Part shown: piece after piece, positions 34,501 through 37,170 of the stretch
How the letters are laid out: each line of letters opens with the position of its first letter
Position numbering within the stretch: position 1 is the first letter of the stretch
Source: Fimbriiglobus sp.
GTDB lineage: Bacteria; Planctomycetota; Planctomycetia; Gemmatales; Gemmataceae
Direction: 5' to 3'
DNA length: 37,170 nucleotides
Assembly (NCBI GenBank): GCA_025352235.1
Contig: JANXTU010000285.1
Coordinates: 1 to 37,170, forward strand
Made by a program: the position numbers and the translations under genes
The notes under the pieces: generated by a model
Databases searched by the model: none
Seen by the model: the letters and a program-made list of their open reading frames with translations, nothing else
Told to the model about the DNA's origin: nothing

Positions 34501-35187
34501 CAGCAGTTGCTTCGTGTTGGCCCCGTTGAAGGGCCGTTGCCCCGTCAGCAATTCCTGGTAGACGATCGCCAAACTGTACTGGTCGCTGTACCGAGTCACG
34601 TACCCTTCGAACGTTTCCGGGCCGGCGTAAACGGGCGTGACCCCGCCGGTCACGGTCGCGCGGGCGCCTTCAAAGGCTTTGGCCAAACCGAAGTCGGCGA
34701 CTTTGACGTGGTCGAATACCAAGAACAAATTCTGCGGCTTGATGTCGAGGTGCTGGATCTGATAATGCGTGTTCATCAGGTCGAGCGCTTCGGCCGCTTC
34801 GTGCATGTACCTCAACAATTCGTCGCGCGGAATGCCCACGAGTCCCGACATCCGGCACTCGCGGAAACGATCCCAAAGGTTGCGGTCGGCCAACTCCATG
34901 ACGATAATGAGCTGGCCGTCGATGATGTCGAAACGTTCGAGCGAGAGGATGTACGGATGGCGAATCGTCTTGACGCGGTGGAGGGCCTTCAGTTCCTGCT
35001 CGGCGGCGCGACCATCGTTTTCGTCGTTATCCAAGTTTCCAAAGACGAACTTCATCGCCTTCCGGAAGCCACCGGGGGCCTCGACTTCCCAGACTTCGCC
35101 GAAACCGCCCCGCCCCAGGCGCTTGATCAGGCGGTAGCCACTGAGTTGCTCCGGCAGAGCGCCCATCGCAGCGGGGTTGATGGCCAT
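31588..35187 (-). CDS. Ser/Thr protein kinase fused to a tubulin-like domain (upstream copy)
   Basis: A 1199-residue fusion of the same plan as the next gene. Kinase domain about 17-275: LGRGGFGEVW (24-33), K46, HLDIKPQN (146-153, D148), DFG (165-167), and GPE (189-191) where APE is usual. The linker (about 278-395) is glycine/proline-rich and includes four glycines coded by a ten-G tract. The tubulin-like part has IVVGLGQTG (400-408) and the signature AGGTGGGT (558-565). Shared blocks with the second copy include ALGNTFAALAEMNHY, SWPRPEILA and the C-terminal PLADLPQLDGECRAAYQ. I chose ATG 35187 (MAINPAAMGALPEQ), since the extension to 35349 is not kinase-like; GGAAA lies about nine bases upstream. 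Probably transcribed with the second copy. Divergent from the ASCH gene. Confidence 0.9.
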   Translation of the reverse strand: MAINPAAMGALPEQLSGYRLIKRLGRGGFGEVWEVEAPGGFRKAMKFVFGNLDNDENDGRAAEQELKALHRVKTIRHPYILSLERFDIIDGQLIIVMELADRNLWDRFRECRMSGLVGIPRDELLRYMHEAAEALDLMNTHYQIQHLDIKPQNLFLVFDHVKVADFGLAKAFEGARATVTGGVTPVYAGPETFEGYVTRYSDQYSLAIVYQELLTGQRPFNGANTKQLLLQHLRDAPDVSPLPIHDRHIIARGLSKTPHERWPSCAEMVKLLLRAPQTAEANRVDYGALPLPTDYAPASGTPEPHRLASVNTMLAGAFQDARGVAQTVPAHGIGTPSPRPGGGGALRQLMPGLVTPRGASGGAAPALTLQKGSVVETCLMSDLGIAPPPCDGDGVLFPAIVVGLGQTGLAVLRRLRELTRLRFGSVAAIPTVRYLYLDTDGDAIAEASRGDDPLQPHEMVHLKLNRPSHYLQRDGLPPLDPWLPPGTLYQLPRNPGPAGGVRAFGRLALCDHYRTVAGRVRREIEGLLADEAVETVARQTGLGLRSNQARSYIVANLAGGTGGGTFLDIAYLLRHELLQVGYRKPESVGILLVPPSDKAMPRPALGNTFAALAEMNHYATGETYQTRFDTAEPAIRDSRAAFDRTVIVQLPKKIRTRDRGCATGMAARGLFLDLFTPMGKAADYVRSVAPHDPYSGPVVQPMALYRLSWPRPEILAAITKRFALHLIRRWSEKETAHLVEPISGWLADQWAKFRLAPKTMVDRLDAAVRVGLNESPETVFDAVVNTLKIRTPGAGKLNAMATVQILDQLVKLVGKPDAEQSVAPSGLLDFIEVEAKAATLEIETHLSEIAVSFIEQPQYRLAGAEEALNQITERLNDAIETLEAEYNPLHREVGESYARLFPLIGGLNASGGFGMIVSRKGAIAAELLETLTAYPRKRYRSLVLATAITVFRGLLGNIPEYLRDVGYCRSRLDSFAQALVGEATADARSESGAFILPAGCEDLDSAAEQFIAAMPADEILEFDRGFQAQVETKYQKLVNICLSPTRSEEFAPMLSHAARVYLDLRLEKADPAEALVRYRGTGRDCEETLSKMFDEALPALFGPGAKPPLEATLLAVPAGPAGDRLRRLASDANPGVEFIPAISNDDIVMVREFPRMPLADLPQLDGECRAAYQGLRSSEQSPHTRVDVAWIAPMRPTAK
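34155..34164. repeat. Ten-base C/G homopolymer in the kinase-tubulin linker
   Basis: Ten consecutive C on the plus strand, that is ten G on the coding strand, within codons for Gly341-Gly344 of the upstream kinase-tubulin gene. It sits between the kinase and the tubulin-like region. A slip by one base would leave a kinase-only product ending soon after. Confidence 0.9.
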
Positions 35188-35379
35188 GCGGACGGTTTCC
35201 GAAAGCGGCGGTCCGGTCGGCGGGAATCCCGCGGTACAAGACGGCGCCTGCGTATCTCTTAGCTCACGCCGGACGTTTGGCAAAAGCGCGGAGTTCGCAC
35301 CGACCCTGAAATTCATTAACTTCCCGACCGCGCCCCGGCGATTGCGCACAGGGTCTCAATTTGCAGGCGGCAACCGAAC

Positions 35380-35889
35380 ATGCCCGACGTCTGGCACGCG
35401 CTCTCCGTCAAGCAACCTTGGGCCGCACTCCTCGTGGGAGGGCGCAAAACCATCGAAGTGCGAACCTGGGGCGTTTCGCGCCGGGGCCGAGTCTTGATCC
35501 ACGCCGCCAAAATTCCCGATGCCCGACCCGAAGGCTGGGCGCACCTCGACTCCCCCGAATTGAAAGCACTCGCCGGAACGCGGGGCGGTATCCTCGGCGT
35601 CGCCCACTTCGCGTCGTGCGTCCGCTACGATACCCCCGCCGCCTTCGCCGCCGATGGCGAGCGCCATTTCAACGCCCCGGATTGGTTCCGCCCACCGCGG
35701 CTGTTCGGCTTCGTTTTCGAGAACGCCCGCCCCGTCCGCTTCGAGCCGTGGCCGGGGAATACTTTCTTCTTCGCCGTGCCGGGGTACACTCTACCCGAAG
35801 AGCCCATTGCCGCGCCCGAAGCCCCGGCGTCGCCCGTTATCTGGGTCGAACCGCCCGAAGGCTTCCGGAAAGGATTTCCCGCACCATGA
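35380..35889 (+). CDS. ASCH-domain protein
   Basis: A 169-residue protein with an ASCH domain, a PUA-like beta-barrel expected to bind RNA or nucleotides. The opening block LSVKQPWAALLVGGRKTIEVRTW (residues 8-30, read as LSVKQPWA, GGRKTIE and VRTW) is the family signature, with lysine and glutamate in the predicted binding cleft (GRKTIEVR). VLIHAAK, GGILGVAHFASCV and FGFVFENARPV continue the barrel. The last about 45 residues are proline-rich and probably disordered. The stop codon overlaps the mfnB start (ATGA), so the two are translationally coupled. Only a weak AGGCGG precedes the ATG. Ligand and role are unknown. Confidence 0.85.
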   Translation: MPDVWHALSVKQPWAALLVGGRKTIEVRTWGVSRRGRVLIHAAKIPDARPEGWAHLDSPELKALAGTRGGILGVAHFASCVRYDTPAAFAADGERHFNAPDWFRPPRLFGFVFENARPVRFEPWPGNTFFFAVPGYTLPEEPIAAPEAPASPVIWVEPPEGFRKGFPAP

Positions 35890-36587
35890 CGATCCCCGCC
35901 CGTTTGCTCATCAGCGTCCGCTCCGCCGAGGAAGCCGCCGTCGCCCTCGCGGCGGGGGCCGACCTCATCGATGTCAAAGAACCATCGAACGGCCCCCTCG
36001 GCGCGGCACACCACGAAGTGCTCGCTGCCGTCCTGGCGGTCGTCGACGGCGCCGTGCCAGTCAGCGCCGCCCTCGGCGAGTGGTCGCCCGACGCCCTCAA
36101 CGAAGCCCACTGGCACCTCGAACTCCCCGTGCAGTTTTTGAAATGGGGCCTCGCCGGCTACGGCAACAGCCCCGGCTGGGGCGAAGACTTGCTGGACACC
36201 CGCCGGCAGATCCGCACCGGCACCGAAGTCGTGCTCGTCGCCTACGCCGATTGGGAGAAAGCGAAATCGCCGCCGCCGCTCGAGGTGGTAAAATTCGCCC
36301 GCCGCTTCCGCTACAAGGCCGTGCTCTTCGACACATTCAATAAAGACGGTTCGACGCTGCTCGATGCGTTGCCGTTGCCGGAGTTGACCGAGTTGCTGGC
36401 GAGCCTCAAGAAAAGCGGGATCCCCGTCGCCCTCGGGGGATCGCTGAAGCTCGAACAGCTGAAGCAATTGAAACCGCTCGCCCCGGATTGGATCGCCGTG
36501 CGCGGCGCCGTTTGCGCCGGCGGCACCCGCGAAGGAATGCTCGACCCGGTCCGGATTCAAAAGTGGAAAGCGGCACTCGCGGCGTAA
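35886..36587 (+). CDS. mfnB: (5-formylfuran-3-yl)methyl phosphate synthase
   Basis: Condenses two glyceraldehyde-3-phosphate molecules to 4-(hydroxymethyl)-2-furancarboxaldehyde phosphate, the first step toward the furan of methanofuran, a C1 carrier. The 233-residue TIM barrel shows the family hallmark LLISVRSAEEAAVALAAGAD and then LIDVKEPSNGPLGA with Schiff-base candidate K31. FLKWGLAGYGN and VALGGSLKLEQL near the C-terminal strands complete the phosphate site. MfnB occurs in methanogens, methylotrophs and many planctomycetes that keep tetrahydromethanopterin-type C1 enzymes. It overlaps the ASCH gene by four bases and ends four bases before the convergent gatC. No other methanofuran genes are in the window. 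Confidence 0.9.
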   Translation: MTIPARLLISVRSAEEAAVALAAGADLIDVKEPSNGPLGAAHHEVLAAVLAVVDGAVPVSAALGEWSPDALNEAHWHLELPVQFLKWGLAGYGNSPGWGEDLLDTRRQIRTGTEVVLVAYADWEKAKSPPPLEVVKFARRFRYKAVLFDTFNKDGSTLLDALPLPELTELLASLKKSGIPVALGGSLKLEQLKQLKPLAPDWIAVRGAVCAGGTREGMLDPVRIQKWKAALAA

Positions 36588-36591
36588 CCGT

Positions 36592-36891
36592 TTAGGACGC
36601 GTCCGTGTCGAACACGGCGGGGACGCCGAAGAAATCGGCGAGGCGATTGGGGGCGTTCTGGAGGGCCGCATCCACCGGCAGCGACGGCGTCGGCACGTCC
36701 TCCCGGAAGACGTTGCTCAGCGGCAGCGGGTGGGCGAGCGGTTCGAGACCCTCGGTGTCGACTTCATTGAGTTGATCGACGTAACCGAGGATTTTGTTGA
36801 GTTGGTCGGCCATCTGCGCGAGGTCGCCCGGGCTGAGTTCCAGCCGGGCGAGAGTCGCGACTTTCTTCACGTCGGCGAGGCTGAGCGACAT
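36592..36891 (-). CDS. gatC: Asp/Glu-tRNA amidotransferase subunit C
   Basis: Small stabilising subunit of the GatCAB amidotransferase, which converts misacylated Glu-tRNA(Gln) or Asp-tRNA(Asn) to the correct amide form. The 99-residue chain has the standard pattern VKKVATLARLELSPGDLAQM (8-27), ILGYVDQLNEVDTEGLEPLAHP and VFREDVPTPSL. The start at 36891 overlaps the stop of rpmB by one base (TGATG), so translation is likely coupled. gatA and gatB are not adjacent downstream, where the convergent mfnB lies four bases away. Confidence 0.93.
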   Translation of the reverse strand: MSLSLADVKKVATLARLELSPGDLAQMADQLNKILGYVDQLNEVDTEGLEPLAHPLPLSNVFREDVPTPSLPVDAALQNAPNRLADFFGVPAVFDTDAS

Positions 36892-37151
36892 CAGACGACC
36901 ACAGTGGAGAACGGCTTGCGGATGACGGGCCGGGCGATGCGGCCGGAGCGGATGCACTGCACGCAGACCCACTTGCGGACGGTCTTGCCGTTGTCGTCCA
37001 CGCGGATGCACTGCAAGTTCGGCTTGTAGACCCGCTTGGTGATCCCGGTGATCTTCTTACCGACCCCGCCGAGGTATTTCGCCTTACCGCGGTACGTCTT
37101 CTGATTGCCCATGGCGGGCTTCTTCTGGCAAACTCGGCAATGCATACCCAT
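36891..37151 (-). CDS. rpmB: 50S ribosomal protein L28, four-cysteine type
   Basis: Component of the large ribosomal subunit, 86 residues. KPNLQCIRV (43-51) and RSGRIARP (68-75) are L28 hallmarks. It keeps two CxxC pairs, C5/C8 (HCRVC) and C63/C66 (VCVQC), so it is the zinc-binding version. Start at 37151, with an alternative ATG at 37145; AGGGG lies about 12 bases upstream of 37151. It is the first gene seen of a two-gene unit with gatC; anything further upstream is outside the window. Confidence 0.94.
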   Translation of the reverse strand: MGMHCRVCQKKPAMGNQKTYRGKAKYLGGVGKKITGITKRVYKPNLQCIRVDDNGKTVRKWVCVQCIRSGRIARPVIRKPFSTVVV

Positions 37152-37170
37152 CGGCGGAACCCCTTGCGGA

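Noticed and set aside
27968-35187. Identification of the tubulin-like regions as FtsZ itself
   Set aside because: Only the N-terminal glycine loop and G-box match; the T7 loop and FtsZ C-terminal peptide were not seen, and the context is a kinase fusion.

Overview
The window comes from a GC-rich planctomycete, most likely of the Gemmata/Gemmataceae group. That placement is an inference from several signs: a secreted subtilase with the N-terminal LEDRTVPS motif, a DUF1080 protein, a cysteine-rich repeat protein resembling planctomycete cell-wall 'YTV' proteins, a methanofuran-type MfnB enzyme, very large Ser/Thr kinases fused to a tubulin-like domain, and many small palindromic repeats between genes. 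Both edges cut through or next to genes: a transposase at the left, and the L28 start at the right. I found no rRNA, tRNA or CRISPR array.

Layout. 1-1267: the 3' part of an ISAzo13-type transposase, then a gene-free stretch of stacked hairpins. 1268-4141 (minus): a DnaJ/CbpA-type co-chaperone and a methyltransferase with a regulatory domain, separated by a long inverted repeat. 4320-6818 (plus): a compact sulfate-assimilation operon, cysH (APS reductase) - Rrf2 regulator - sat (ATP sulfurylase), with a candidate promoter and a strong terminator. 6854-10131: a four-helix membrane protein, a Gfo/Idh/MocA oxidoreductase, a small zinc-finger protein and scpA. 10251-12446 (minus): an ABC-F ATPase and a 71-residue protein. 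12597-12824: a remnant of a TolC-family gene with no start. 12835-14726: a divergent esterase and a nucleotidyltransferase-HD fusion. 14863-20071: DUF1080 protein, cysteine-rich 28-residue-repeat protein, RluA-type pseudouridine synthase, a small unknown, a HEAT-like exported protein and a small lipoprotein. 20085-23245 (minus): subtilase and a coiled-coil zinc-ribbon protein. 23413-27967 (plus): carB, carrying a palindromic repeat inside its reading frame, and a secreted beta-lactamase-fold hydrolase.

27968-35187 (minus) is the most striking part: two tandem genes of nearly equal size (1195 and 1199 residues), each encoding an N-terminal Ser/Thr protein kinase, a proline/glycine-rich linker and a C-terminal tubulin/FtsZ-like nucleotide-binding region. 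The upstream copy has a ten-G tract in the linker that could switch the tubulin part on or off by slippage. 35380-36587 (plus), divergent from the kinases, holds an ASCH-domain protein translationally coupled to MfnB. The right end (minus) is rpmB-gatC.

The clear functional unit is cysH-rrf2-sat. The kinase-tubulin pair is the best candidate for an undescribed system: a signalling protein and a cytoskeletal-type GTPase in one chain, duplicated, in a phylum known for lacking FtsZ in many members.
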